From Epiperipatus broadwayi (Eukaryota > Onychophora > Udeonychophora > Euonychophora > Peripatidae): a stretch of DNA of 64,000 nt. The number at the start of each line of letters is the position of its first letter. The stretch's first letter is position 1. This document shows, piece by piece, positions 23,613 through 36,985 of this stretch. Where the stretch lies: assembly GCA_028023455.1 (NCBI GenBank), contig JAQFVV010006335.1, positions 2,962,412 through 3,026,411 of the forward strand, written 5' to 3'. The position numbers and the translations under genes are program-made. The notes below the pieces were generated by a model that was not told the origin of the DNA, ran no database searches, and worked only from the letters and a program-made list of their open reading frames with translations.

Positions 23613-26289
23613 ATATAGTTCTAGTTTATTAATCATGATTTCCAACTTTTTTGTCATACCAAAAACAATTTTCTGGTTGCAGGTCAGTGACTTCATTTGA
23701 TGTTTTTTATGGAATACTTTTATAGAAACTAATACAGTGGTACAAACGTTAGCTGTAACTTTCATCTTGGCAATGATCAACAATTGTGGATCATATACAT
23801 TTCTATGACAGTTCTTTTATCAAACAATTTTGGAATAATTTTTAAAGATATATTGTGATCTAACTATTTTAAAAACATATCTGCACTTTTCATAATAATA
23901 ATTCCTTCGACCCAACATTGATCTTAAAGAGTAAATGTTTTGGGCAACTCAAAATTTGCAAATATACATTATATCATTCCTACTAGTGGATACATATATA
24001 AGTATATTTTCTTCATGAAAACCTCTTCTTCATATTTACACACATTCTTATTTATGAATTTGTCTTTCATAGAATTTATGTTATAAATTTTAACTTAAAT
24101 GAATTTATTTTAATTCAATTATGACTTTGAATTGATTAATAAATAACATTAAGGATAAAATTGGATCAAACAATGTACACAAAAACTTTCTATATATTTT
24201 CTGTGAAAAATCGAAAACAAATAATAATATGAAACTAAAGTAATTGTTTATTTATACATTAAAAAATTCTACAATACCAAATTTTAATTTGGCTAATAGA
24301 AGATTTTGAGTAATAGGTATTCATATTAATGATATTCTAGCCGTATAACAATCAGCAACAGTGAATATACTTTCCAAATTTTCAACAACTACCAAATGAG
24401 TGTTCAAAAATTTTGTGTCACTCTCATGGCCATATTTAAATAAGATTAAATAAAAAAAATGAAATATTATTAGTGAGAATTCCAATTTTGTCTTAGTTTA
24501 ATACTATTGGAATATTATTTGGGATTATGACTTAAATCAGAAATAAAATGTCACTTTTTACTTTCCTTTTCAATTGATATCTTGTTTTACCCGCTACAAT
24601 TAGTTATTAAATTTAATACATTTTTTTATTATACTTGAAAAATGTAAAGTGTAATTAAGAGCAATATTTGAATGATTATATTTATAGATATAATGTATGA
24701 TTCTTGTATTTAAATTTGTTCTAGTCTGCTCATAATACATCAAATAACAGTTGCGATTTTTATACTTTCAACTACATACAACATTAGCTTTTTACTTAAG
24801 TTTTACTTTATCTTTTAAATTATTAATGAGTATATTTCAAATTAATCAAAGACTGAAAATTAATTATATTTAGTGATGCTAATAAATTTAACAGATTGTT
24901 ACAATGAATTATTAAATTTAATACTAAAATTAGCCTCGACATTAAATTACTTTTATCTATTCCTCAACTATTATAACTGACATCGATGAACTGTTTAGAA
25001 TATATTTCTATATTATTTTTTATCTGACTCATAGTTGCACAAACTGTTTTATCTATGATAAATACTTTTAAGTCTTAATAGTTATATAAATCATAGGCAA
25101 TCTTTGAACTAAGGCAGGTATAACCTTCGACATTAATAAGTTGTTGCTAAATAATTAATGCAATCTTAAATAAATTATAGAGATTAAATACACAATTAAA
25201 CTTGTACCTTCTAAACTCAAAAATATGTTCTTATATTATTTAATCTATATAGTGCTTTTAAGATTGCATTAATTATTTAATAAGCCATATATATGTTCAT
25301 TTTCTCCAAGAAGCTAGCAAACAAATTCATCATCAATAAACAATCAATGGGTCTGTGAATATTTTAAAAAAAAATATTATGAAAACGATTTATAAATTTT
25401 AGAGGTTTTTATTTTTTAAATAAAAATCACATTTTGATATTTACACATTAAAGGGATAAATTAGAAATAAAAATGCACACGTCAATAGACATATGTGTCA
25501 GCGCATACACACACTACTAGGCATAAACACATATATACAATAGATTAGAGTTCTATGTGTTTTTTGTTGCTTTCAATGATTTCAAGAAATTAAAAGTTAA
25601 AGTAATATGTTGGAGGAAATTGGAGTTTTAATTAAAATTTTACTTGCATTTTAAACAAATTTGTTTGTTTCAAAAATAATGCCCGCAAGCATGACGGTAT
25701 AAATAATTTGAAAGTTATTCTCAGAAAAAATGGTATATTTGAAAAACATTATTTTGACTCATAATTTTATTTGAATATTATGAAGAATAAAAATTAATAT
25801 ATTTTAAAGATTTTATTATTTTCTTACGTTGCCTTTTTTTTTTAATGTACTCTCTAAATAAATATTATGACATCTAGAATGGAATTTTGGGTTTTATTAT
25901 CTTCCTCTTTTGAAAGTCCTGTAATATAAAATGTAAAATTATATAGCAATCTTGTCTTATTATCTAGCTATCTAATAGTTTGTAAAATGTACAAAATAAC
26001 AGAGTTGAAAGAAACCAATTTCAATCCTTAAACGTATTTCCTATATTTTCTGACACTTTTTAGCAATGTTACTACACAACTTGTAAAATGAAAGGAAACC
26101 TATTTTAGAACTCTTTATCATAGGCATTTTTTTATTTGTTTGTTTAATCTTCTTCAATCTTCCTGTTAGAGTAAAATAATTAGACAAGTAATCTTATGTG
26201 AAATGGACATTAAAATGATTGACCTCTTTTAATTCATTAAATGAGAATTTTTAATATATGTCTCTGGAAATAATTTTATAATGTTTGAT
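23613..26289. other. AT-rich DNA without recognisable genes
   Basis: No coding signal. The only clear structure is the fold-back at 25146-25285. Confidence 0.5.
25146..25285. repeat. Fold-back element, about 140 bp
   Basis: The left arm 'aataattaatgcaatctta' and the right arm 'taagattgcattaattatt' are exact inverses, and pairing continues inward ('agagattaaata' with 'tatttaatctat'). Arms about 45 bp. No coding capacity. Confidence 0.85.
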
Positions 26290-27265
26290 TAATGTTTTAT
26301 TTTAGACATTTGTGGTCTGCTCATGCAATGGACTTGGCAAGATCAAATTGATCATTTACTAGAACTGCAGAGTAGACTTTTACAAAATTATGTACATCAA
26401 AGACTGTGTAGCTACTAGAGACATTCCTACTATTAGATTATCTACTTTTTTAACCTATTCCATGTGGCTGTTTAGGTGTAAAAGACTATTCACTGTACCA
26501 CAGCCAGATATAGATATTTTCTTTCTACAAATGCTAAAAAAACTTAAGGATAAAGACAGAACTTTGTCGTCTAAATTTTTGTTTGAACTGACCTGGTTAC
26601 CTTTTAGTTTCCCTAAATAGTCACAGCCTTACTAATAATTATATAAACACTATTCAATGTTTCAATATATTTTGTTTTTTTTTCATGCTTTTCATGTTTT
26701 GTTCATTTTCTTTTCATGTATTAATCAATGATGCGGTGTGTGTATAATTCTCACGATACTAGATTATATTGGACATCTTAGTGAGCTCATTTAGAGTAGA
26801 CACGAGGAAAATATATGAGATGATCATTGTTTGTACCACAAATATAATCTTGACTTATTAAATCAGCTCTAGCTCTGTGATAGACATTGGGTATATACCC
26901 TGTTAAAAGTACTCTTGTATTATATCATAATAAATCAAATGCAAGTGGGTTATACATACTGGTGTAGTAATACTTGTGTATTAATATAACTGATTTCAGT
27001 CCACCTTTTTATAATTATTGATTACCTATTTAGCAATACTTGTCAACTATTGACATTAAATGCACACCTTCTGTCAAATGTAATCATATTATGTTTCTTA
27101 AGTTCCTACTCAATTTTGGGTTTTATACCCTTTTATTGTAATTCAATAATTTCATGCCTTTTTTCTTTTGTCACATACAACCTTGTATTTTTTTATCAAT
27201 GTATCAAATGTAAACATGCATATACTCTGTTAATAAAGTTTTGGAATAATAATAAAAAAAAAAAA
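26290..27265 (+). pseudogene. Possible 3' end of a polyadenylated retroelement or retrocopy
   Basis: The stretch ends with AATAAA (27231-27236), 'gttttggaataataat' and a run of A (27252-27265), as expected for a reverse-transcribed polyadenylated RNA. An open frame at 26390-26620 (76 codons) reads ...WLFRCKRLFTVPQPDIDIFF...; it has some flavour of the C-terminus of L1-like ORF2 proteins, but I cannot name a family. It is not an AT-random frame: W, C, P and Q are frequent. Alternatives: a decayed host-gene retrocopy, or chance. Confidence 0.35.
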
Positions 27266-27751
27266 GTAAACAAAAGACACCTAAACCTTTGTATTCATTT
27301 GTTCACCTTATTATAACTTTTTGCCTTTATTAACCTTTGCCATTATGTTGTTTAATAGTTTATTAGCATTGGTGGGAAAAAATTGTATGTATAACAGTAA
27401 AATATCTTAACATTTATTATATTATTTTATCTGAATAAAACCTCTATCTGCCTTAACACTTTTCTCTCTATCCAAAATTGTCCCAAACATAGGACTTCTC
27501 TCTTCCTCTAGAATTAACTTTATAACTCTCAACTAGGAAAGTATATATTTTTTTTCCATATGTCATAGCATCGGCCAGGACAAAAACTTACAACCGTCTG
27601 CAACCAATTACTTGCTTGCAAGGCTTTCTGCGATGACATCTCGGCTAACAACACTTGACTACCAGAAAAGTATATTGATTATGGAATCATCATAGAATGT
27701 AAATAAATATAAAATTGTTTTAGATCAGATAAAAATAATTTATTTTCTATC

Positions 27752-27796
<45 letters not shown>

Positions 27797-29600
27797 ATAT
27801 ATATATTTGTAAAATATTTTAGTAGAGTAACTATATAAAAATTTCTCTTTCTTCTCTTGGTGATTTGGTTGGCTTGATTCGCACTTGAACAGATTACTTT
27901 CTGATATTATTTTAATAATTTTCAATTTGCTTCATTCCATATGCTAACTCATATCAGAATGTTTAACTTTTTAAAATTTTTACAACATATTAAAATTTTA
28001 AAATATTATTAAAAATAATATTTTTTTTTATTTATTTAAAGTAATCTTAAATTATTATTTCTATTGAATTAAAATAAAACCATTTTTCAATTAAAATAAA
28101 TTATTAAATAAATACAATAATTACGTAGGCTCTCAATGTAATAAAAGAAAAGAGCTAATTTCTAGGAGAATATCGTCTGTTAGTTTGCTTTGTGGAAGAA
28201 GAACAGAAATGTCAAGGCAAATAGTGTAAATTTGCTGAGCTTATTTAGCCATTAATAAGTGAATAAATTACACAAAATTTTTATAAACATAAAATAACTT
28301 AGTGTTATCTAATTAAGATGATCACTAAATTTAAATATCTTTTCAAGTCGGTCGCCAAGAATCAAGTCACCTAGCTTTCCAATATTACATTTTTGAAATG
28401 TCGAGCTTCCCAGTTTAAGTTTGAAAGAATTAAACACAAGATTTTATGTTTTGAAATATTTATTATCTACAATTTGAAAATTTAAATCAGTGTTTTAATT
28501 ACAGAAGTTTTATGAAAATGAAAATTTGTTTTTTAAAAAAAAAAAGAAAAAGTTTAAGTTAAAATAAAGTAAAGCGTTAAAGCTATCAAAATATTTAATA
28601 TTTCCGTTTTTTAATTCTGATAAAATATAATATTGATTGATATTTAACTTTACAATGCCATTAATATTTGCTAATTAATTTTAACGCTTGATCATAAACT
28701 TTTCAAATAATTAATCAAAGTTTTTATAATTGTATCTCTATTTAAAAATGAATAAATTAATTCTGTAATTGTTATTCCTGGATTAACGAATGGATAAATA
28801 AATATTCATGGATAGATAAACTTGAACACTTTTGATAGAGAGTGTAGGGATTAATAACTTTATGAAAAACATTTCATTTAAATTTGTGTATCCTGTTTTA
28901 AAATTGTTTCATGTTTGGAGAGCCACGCAAATCGTTAATCTAATATTGCTTTAATAACTAATCAAATGGATATAATTGCATGTATGGAATTTAACTACAG
29001 TTATAGCTATTACCTCATATACTTATTATTCTACACATTGTACATGGATTCCACGATCACATTAGGAGTTACAAAATGCTATACAATCCAATTTGGATAC
29101 ACATCTGTAAAATTATGTATTTGAACTATAAAATGCTTTACATTTAGTTTTATCACACACAACTTAATGTTATATGTTAATGAATAATACATTTATTTAA
29201 TTTTATCTATATGAACTCGCATATGAAGTTCCTAAGTTATATTTGTTAGATTTAAATTAATAAAGGTTGAATAAAATATTTATTCAAAAGAATAGCGCTT
29301 GCGGAGAAAGCTTAAACAGTACTTAATGAATTCATGAGATATACCAATCTTTATGAGATATTCTTGAGTCTTTCCAGATTTATATTCCCATGCCAATATT
29401 ATTTACATTATATTATACATGTTTATTTTAAGCAAGATAAGTAGTACATTAGTTGTCCTGATTATTGTAATATTTTACTAAGCAAGAACCCACATTTGCT
29501 AAAGTGTCAGCGTATTCTGAATAATCAGAAGAATTGAGGGGGATGATTTGCACTTTAATGTGAAGTAAATTATAATGTTGTTTTAGTATGTTAAAGGCTT
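27266..29600. other. AT-rich DNA; one (TA)n tract
   Basis: It holds (TA)n at 27757-27810. The segments 27550-27660 and 28340-28420 are somewhat richer in G+C, without a gene or repeat that I recognise. Otherwise featureless. Confidence 0.5.
27757..27810. repeat. (TA)n microsatellite
   Basis: TA repeat interrupted once by 'ttg'. Confidence 0.93.
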
Positions 29601-29601
29601 T

Positions 29602-29690
29602 AATCTGTGCTGGTGGTTAATCCGCAGATTATTTTAATTGCCATTTTGTATTTTACACACATTCCTGCGCTGGTGGTTAATCCGCGGAAT
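29602..29690. repeat. Two tandem hairpins with the same loop and different stems
   Basis: Hairpin 1: AATCTGTG (29602-29609) pairs with CGCAGATT (29623-29630). Hairpin 2: ATTCCTGCG (29661-29669) pairs with CGCGGAAT (29683-29690) with one bulged T, and further outward through CACAC/GTGTG. Both enclose exactly 'ctggtggttaatc'. The units are 60 bp apart. The loop is kept while stem bases changed on both sides, which suggests the fold itself matters, or that it did. Confidence 0.75.
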
Positions 29691-31273
29691 TGTGTGATTA
29701 TACGTATGACTTTATGATAGTGTTTAAATACGCAAAACGTTAGTATTATTTAATTCCTACGTGTAGATGAATACATCCACAGGAATATGTTTGCTTCACA
29801 GATATAAGTTGGGCAAAGTATTTTAGTTAATCTGCCAAATCATCTTCTTCATTTGTAAGCATAATTTATCGGTTAGATTGATAAATGGTAGCAGGACATT
29901 CTATTCAAGTACTTCATGATAATTAACTGTTGGTTAATTATTATCTACCGGAGTGTAAGTTTACATTTTCATTTTAATTAATGATTACATTATAGCTAAA
30001 ACATACAAACATCATATTATTTATTATATTATTATAGGTATACAGTAGGGATTTATTGGATCTGGAAATGACGTTCAATATTTCATAAGTTAATGCTGAA
30101 TTTAATAATTGTCTCAATATTCATTATATTAGATTGAAATAAGGTATGATTAGGTTTTTAAATACTGTACCTGTGAGGTGTATTGAAGAAAGTCTATTGA
30201 ACCATCATTTAATTATTTTATTTGTTTATTTATGTTTTTATTTAAAATATTGAAATTAACTATTTATTGTTCATAAAGTTTGTAAATAAAAGTTGATTTA
30301 TAATTAAACTTACTGTGCCGTTGCTATGTGTCATTCATAACATCAGAAATTATAAACTTTGGATAGAGCATACATTATAGAGCATACATTGAATTACATA
30401 TTATTGTCTACATGATATAAGAATTTATTAATATTTTGAGAAAACATTAAGATGCTTTTCGTCTTTGGTAGTATATGATTGGTAAGGTACAATAAAATCC
30501 CATTTACCTTTTCCATCATTGTGGCTTTGCGTAGTTGATTCTAGTATAAAATACAAATTAATTATTAAACTTGTGAACAGATTTATTCAATAATGATATG
30601 ATTAAATATATTTACCTAACATTTTTAAATTTTCATTCGTCAATACAATAAGAGTCTCAATGATATATTAAATTATAAAAGAACCCAATTATTCATGTTT
30701 ATTAATTGCAAAGCTTTACCTGGACTAGCATCTGTCTTAGAAATCATATAGATGTTTTAAAATTTCATAATTTTATGTGGTTCCACAAATTACGCTATCT
30801 TGTACATGGTCGGCCATAGGGTAGCATACCATAAAAATCGCAAATTGAGGTTTAAAAGTGATAAAATTGCACTTATAATTTGTTTAATATGTTTTATAAT
30901 AATACTATGATAGGTCTTCGCGGTATACCCTGGCTGCGATCAAATAAATTATAAAAGTTAGGTTAATTCATTAATTTTGTCTGTAGTAAGTTGCCCCAGA
31001 TGTTGATTGTGGTCTTTTGTGCATAAAATAAATAGTATGATATGCTTTTGGATACAGCTCTTAATAGCTGATAATGTGCAATGAGAGTTGATCAGTGACC
31101 AAGGTTACAATTCCTAGTGCACTTACGTGATGTAGTTGAGACCACGCATTTTACGGTTACAATTTATAGTGCCGCAACAAGTACGGCATGATGATGGGTA
31201 GTTGGAGGGGTGATGGAAGGTTGGTTACCACCTTTGTGAGCCCTCAGGGTGGACGGCTCCGGGGATTATGGTT

Positions 31274-31275
<2 letters not shown>
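29691..31275. other. AT-rich DNA ending in a GC-richer block at (TA)n
   Basis: Mostly featureless. From about 31080 it becomes richer in G+C ('gaccaaggttacaattcc', 'cctcagggtggacggctccg') and stops at 'ggttacaa' before (TA)n. Within it 'ggttacaatt' occurs at about 31102 and 31154, each with a following 'agtgc', a short internal duplication of about 52 bp. The end may be the terminus of an unidentified mobile element. Confidence 0.45.

Positions 31276-31276
<1 letters not shown>

Positions 31277-31306
<30 letters not shown>
31277..31306. repeat. (TA)n microsatellite between inverse 'ttacaa' and 'ttgtaa' flanks
   Basis: A 30-bp TA repeat with 'ggttacaa' to the left and 'ttgtaatgatc' to the right. 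Confidence 0.9.
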
Positions 31307-31309
<3 letters not shown>

Positions 31310-31578
31310 AATGATCATATTTGTATATTCACACAACAAAATCCACAGTTTTATCAAATCATCCCAAGGCTATCAAAATGAGGTTGTTGAGACCCCGAAT
31401 CCAATCTCACCTCAGTTGCTTTACTAATTCTCAAAGATTTACTACCTTATGGATGACATATATGAGGCTACACCAGTATCTTCTTTAATCGTGTGCCAGC
31501 AGTAGCACATCTGTAAACATGAGACTATAGGCAATGGACATGTTTAAAAGTATAGCCATATATATATATATATATATA

Positions 31579-31622
<44 letters not shown>

Positions 31623-31660
31623 CATTACAAGCATAAAGCTAAATTAGTCAATATATAATT
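31307..31660. other. Unclassified DNA with (TA)n blocks
   Basis: Two 'agccatatata' blocks with (TA)n at 31555-31618. Left of these, nothing recognised. Confidence 0.5.
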
Positions 31661-31795
31661 AAAATTACCCCAAATCCAAAATTCAACCATATTATTTTGC
31701 TGGTCTGGTTGAATTTTGGATTTGGGGTTATTTTATATATATTATTATTTATATATATATATAATTTTGGATTTGGGGTTATTTTATATATATAA
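31661..31795. repeat. Hairpin with 29-bp arms plus a third direct copy
   Basis: Left arm 31661-31689 ('ttaccccaaatccaaaattc') is the inverse of 31706-31734 with one mismatch. The right-arm sequence recurs directly at about 31763-31790 ('aattttggatttggggttat'), followed again by TA repeats. Three copies in 135 bp, one inverse. Confidence 0.88.
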
Positions 31796-34700
31796 ATATT
31801 CTAACCTAATAATAAAATCATCATCGTGGCTATCATACCTAGTCACCGATCGTCGGTCATTTCTAACCTATAAAACATATATAAACTTATTAACTCTAAC
31901 TATATAGTTACTCATAAAGTAACTAGTATTAACGAATCTAGATGTAGTTTAAGCTCAATACATCAATCGCCTCTATAATTAGGCATCTCATGAAATAACC
32001 TAATAAAGTGTATTCTCGGTGATCTGCAAACTCACCAATGTGCATACTCAGCCTAGCTCAGTGGTCGGTTAGTTATAAGAAGATTCAGCTGCAGAGATAT
32101 GCAGTTAAGATAAAGAAAGAAATTAAATCATAAAACAAATTATCATTAGTAAAATAAATATCTTGGGAAGATAAAAAAAAAAAAAACTGTCATCATTTCC
32201 TAATTAAAAAAATTTAGAATAAAATAACATCCTCTATTTATCAAAAACACATTTTCTGAGCTATAAGTATTTGCACTTTTCACCAATGATGATAACTTTT
32301 CATGTTCTTGTTAATGTTACCAAAGTAAAAAAATATATTCACATTATGTAAATCTTTTGCCAATATGATCTGAAAATACTTTTCAGATAGCACCATTATA
32401 AGTTAAACTCTTTTAAGCAACGCCACAATTGTAATATCAATAATAATTGATCACTTCTTAATAAAAGAATAATTATAATGACAATAATAATCTCAGGGTT
32501 TCTTTGTTTAATTTAGGAAAATGCTGAACAGTACTGTGCTGTCACATATGACTGGCATTCTGGTCGGCTGTAGGAAACATTTACTTTACTTCAAAGTCAA
32601 TGTGTCTTCACACCTCATGACAACTACTATATTATTTAAAGAGGTGATAATTATACTCAATACTGACATACAATTTTGAATAATACAGCCCTTTTATCCA
32701 GAATCTCAGCCAGAATAATAAAAAGACAAGGGTGCTTTTTGTGTCCCTTCATCATCCATGACAACACAATAAATTAACTAAGACTCCTTACTTCAACAAT
32801 TTAACTGAAATGTGAATGGAATAATGTGCAGTCAGAGTTAATGACTTGGGAATAAATTCATTTTTACACTTACAAAATGTTTAGTCTGAAGTTTGCAATT
32901 CCATAAATAATTCTTATTAAAATAAAATGAAATGAAATATTCCGATCTGCTTAAATTTGTCTATCTGGTATATTAAGTTTTTAAGAGTTTGAAATGATTT
33001 CGGACTCAAGAAAAGGTTTTGCAAATATTGTGCAAACCCATTTATATTTAGCATACAAAAAAAAAAAAAAAGAAATCTACAACAAATATTGACAAGACTA
33101 TAATTTATTACTATCACAAAAAAAATTTTATTAAATAATCTCACACTGATACAAAACATAAACCAATATTAATCTGTCTATTGTTTAGGTATGGATTAAA
33201 ATTACAACTTCACCTGTTTGCAATCATGCGAATTGACTAACTAAAAATTACATCTCATTTACCAATACACTAATTTATAAGTTTGGTAAACTTTCTATAA
33301 GCTTTTACTTAAAGTTATTGACTAACTATTTTTGTTTTTAATTGATTTAATTATAATATGAAATACGCAAAATACTAAATTTATTTCTAATACATTTAAT
33401 TAAGTTATGGTTTTTAATTGGACAATCTATTCTAATTATGGGTCATTTATCAGAAGTCGCACTCACCATCTTACATTTAACTTAATGTTAACTTAAGTTA
33501 CGATAAATATTTTATTCGTAAGTGTAATTTAAACTATGAATATTACTTAATTATTAACTAACATTAAACATTGCGTTTGAATATTCCTCCAGCAAATAAG
33601 CGTTGTAAATTACGCAATTTTAACTTACTTTCTCCATTGATTTGCTTGTCAACTACTAGCAAGATTCAGCAGCACAATACAGATATTGATCTCAGTTACT
33701 AACGCACTATTGATACTAAAATGCACCTTCAGAAACTAACACCTCCAACATACCCTTTATCCTTGCCCTAACTTTTAAAACAAAGCACAATAACCAACAC
33801 CTTCCATGGTGGAACTATCTTTATATTCACATGAGGAATACAGAATAACAACGAATGTCTGCAGAGTAAACTACTACACTAAAGTATTTTGGTGTTTTCT
33901 TGCCTCTTACTCAGGCTTAAAACGAACACACACCAAGTATAATCCTCTCCCAGGATTTAAACAAATTAAGCATCCTAAATGCTATATAAACTCTTGATCG
34001 TTCTATTCATGAGAATCGATCACATGGGCTATGAAACATACCCTAACATTATATTTAAACTATTCTTCTTATGGAAAATAAAGCTTTTGTGGAGATCATC
34101 TTCATCCCAAAAATAAATACATTATAAGTATTACCTATGCTGATATTAAGCATATACTAATGCTATATTTAGGCAAGATAAGAAAGCACACTAATCGTAA
34201 TAAACCTATGTTACAATGTATACTTCGATCAATATCTGAAATCAATGGACATGACAGGAGAAAAGAATAATAATTTTAATTTTAATGAAGGAATATTCAA
34301 AAAGTAATTGGTAGCATACTATCTTAAACCAAATAAAGTGGATGTGTTATTAAAGAATAACTGGGACTAAATTCCTTAATTAATATAGTATAAATTCGGT
34401 TCAAACTTTAAACAAGAAATATCTTGTTATAGCATTTTTTTTTTCAGTTACTTCTGATAATTTTCAATATTTATTTTACCCGTTAAATATCTAAAATATT
34501 TTTCTTTTATGTACCTAACATACAAAGTTTATATCTACAATTGCATGTAATAATATAAAATATATTTTATAGATTTTTCTTCGTATTAAATATAAACTTA
34601 ACCCAGAATAATTATAGTAAGACATACCTTTGTCATTACAAGATCATTAAAATGTTACTTAACCGATACAGCCTTTAACCTATGTTGATATAAAAAAAAT

Positions 34701-36699
34701 AATAACATATAATTTTACAAATTAGTTTTTCAAAAAAAAAATCATTAATTAAACAAATGCCTGTTATCTCATTAGCAAAATATTTTTATGTGAGCGGTTT
34801 GTCCAGGTGAAGAGTTTCATCCAGTCGCATTTTACGAAGCATTTTAAAGTAATAAACGCATTTTTTTCTTCTTTAATGAAAAGTTTTCTTTTATTTAGTG
34901 CTTCTAATAATAATCAGGTAAAGAAAAATATAGCAGAACTGAAGATTAATTCTCACTTGAATTAAACTACTTAAATTTTGGGATCCAAGAGAAAAAAAAA
35001 CAAATATTCTAACATAGACGAATATTTTACCATAGACGATAAACATACACAATCTTTTATTGACTATAGTATAGTTATTAGCTAGCTTACTTATGGACGA
35101 AAATGCGCACTTTTCCGAGAGATTATTATGATAATAACTGCAGTCGATTTACATCATATATAAAGTTTTAATAATTCCAACTGGTGTATAATACAATATA
35201 TCATTTAATGTTATTATTAAGTCACTAAGAGATTTAGTTTTTGTTCATAATCTAAGAATTTTATTTTCTAATAGTAACTTCCCCGTAAGAATGCACGTAT
35301 ATAATTTTTTCTTATATTTACTTCAAGAAAATTTTTTTTTCCTTAAAAAAATATGCAGGTGTATAGTTTAGTATTATGATGATTATTAATTGTTATTATT
35401 ATTTTTAAACAATTCTTGGTGAATAAAAACGTATGATAATGTATATAATGGCATTATTTGTAAAGGCAGATGAGATACTTAGAAATAGTGCTAAAAAAAT
35501 GTCTCTAGTTCATCTTCCTTTGCTTCTTAATATTTCTTTCAATTTTTTTTTTATACCAAGAAAATATGAATAAGTGATACAAAGTTACCACATAATTATT
35601 TCCCACTTGGAAATCATTTGTTTTCCCTAATTTAGACACAATAAGATTTTTCCTGATTCTTTTAGTTAATTCTCTCATTTTAACTTTGTTGAAAACTTTA
35701 ACTTTCGTGGGAAGCAATAAATTTTTAAATGCAGAAAGTTTTTAACTAGATAGATGGCATAGAACAAGATATCTTACCAAAAGGTTCAGCAAAGCATTAT
35801 ATGATTAGAGTTTTCCTTTGATTATACATTTATTTCTGCAAAATTAAAACAAAAGTTGTGTTACTAAATTTCAGCCCTGTTCTCTCCTTGAAATACTGAT
35901 GGCAGAAGATTTCTAAAAAAATGATTTTGATTATGAAATTGGTCATTCTTTTGGACTTTAGCGACCTCTTCCAGAAAAAAGTAATAATAATCATTTGATT
36001 ATAACATAAACAAAAGAAAGAAAAAACTTATTACAATCATATAGTTTTCAGCATTATTTAAATGGATTACAAAGTAATTTGACAATGAAAATAATAAATA
36101 CATTTAATTAACAATAATTATCAGTGATTTCAATTCTTCATAAATTATTTTCTACAAATGGATTTACCAGAAGTTACTGTTCTTTATGATAAGACATTTA
36201 TCTTTTCTTTTCTTCTCTACCCATCTAAAAAGCAACAACTGTTTATGATATTTGTTTTACATTCTATTATTTTGCTCTAATAAACAATATCTTCATTAAA
36301 TTATTCATGTTCTTTTAAAAATATGATATTGCATTACAAAATCTATTAGTTATTCACCCAAACCATGCCTAGGTGAGTGAATAGCACACTTTATTAACCA
36401 ATTATTACTATTGTTATTTTATCTTTTTATTTTTCTTAAAGAATAGCATTGATTTCTTGTAGAAATAATGCCAAATAAAACCAAGTGCCAAAAGCACTGG
36501 ATTACAATACATAGGTGTAGCATGAGCATAATTACTAAATATGGATTGTGATTCTTAATAACTAATAGTTAACTAATTAATAATGAGCAAAATTGAGACA
36601 CTAAACAGAAGATAAAATTTAAATTAATTTAATGAAACCAAAATATAAATGGTAAAACTAATAAATGAAATAATAAAGTTGCAATAGGATTATAGCGAT
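31796..36699. other. Long AT-rich stretch without recognisable features
   Basis: About 4.9 kb read on both strands. The open frames at 32917, 33806 and 35505 show no domain and look random. Only homopolymer runs (for example near 32170, 33057 and 35329) and dispersed low-complexity sequence were seen. A host gene's intron or intergenic DNA are both possible. Confidence 0.5.
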
Positions 36700-36885
36700 T
36701 GTCTCACTCACAGGTGATAATTTTGGGGATTATAACTTATTAATATTTGAAGTGTTTGGTTCACATGCAGATGATGATTATAGGAATGCAAGCAGTTTTT
36801 GGTTCACATATATATATAGCGTTTCCAATCACTCACAGGTTATTTTAGTTTATAGGTTACAAATTGCTTAATTTAATTCTGCTTG

Positions 36886-36946
<61 letters not shown>

Positions 36947-36985
36947 TCACAAGTGATGAGGATTTATAATTTACTGAGTTACAAT
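36700..36985. repeat. Three diverged modules beginning 'tcactcaca'
   Basis: Modules start at about 36703, 36829 and 36943. Each has 'tcactcaca.gt.at' followed by '.gg.ttataa..ta', two of them then 'gttacaa'. Spacing is about 115-126 bp. A (TA)n tract (36886-36943) sits between modules 2 and 3. 'tttggttcacat' also occurs twice (36757 and 36799). Confidence 0.65.
36886..36943. repeat. (TA)n microsatellite, about 58 bp
   Basis: Pure TA repeat inside the module cluster. Confidence 0.95.

Noticed and set aside
32917-35717. Small frames at 32917, 33806 and 35505
   Set aside because: Composition is that of random AT-rich DNA; no domain, no conserved context.
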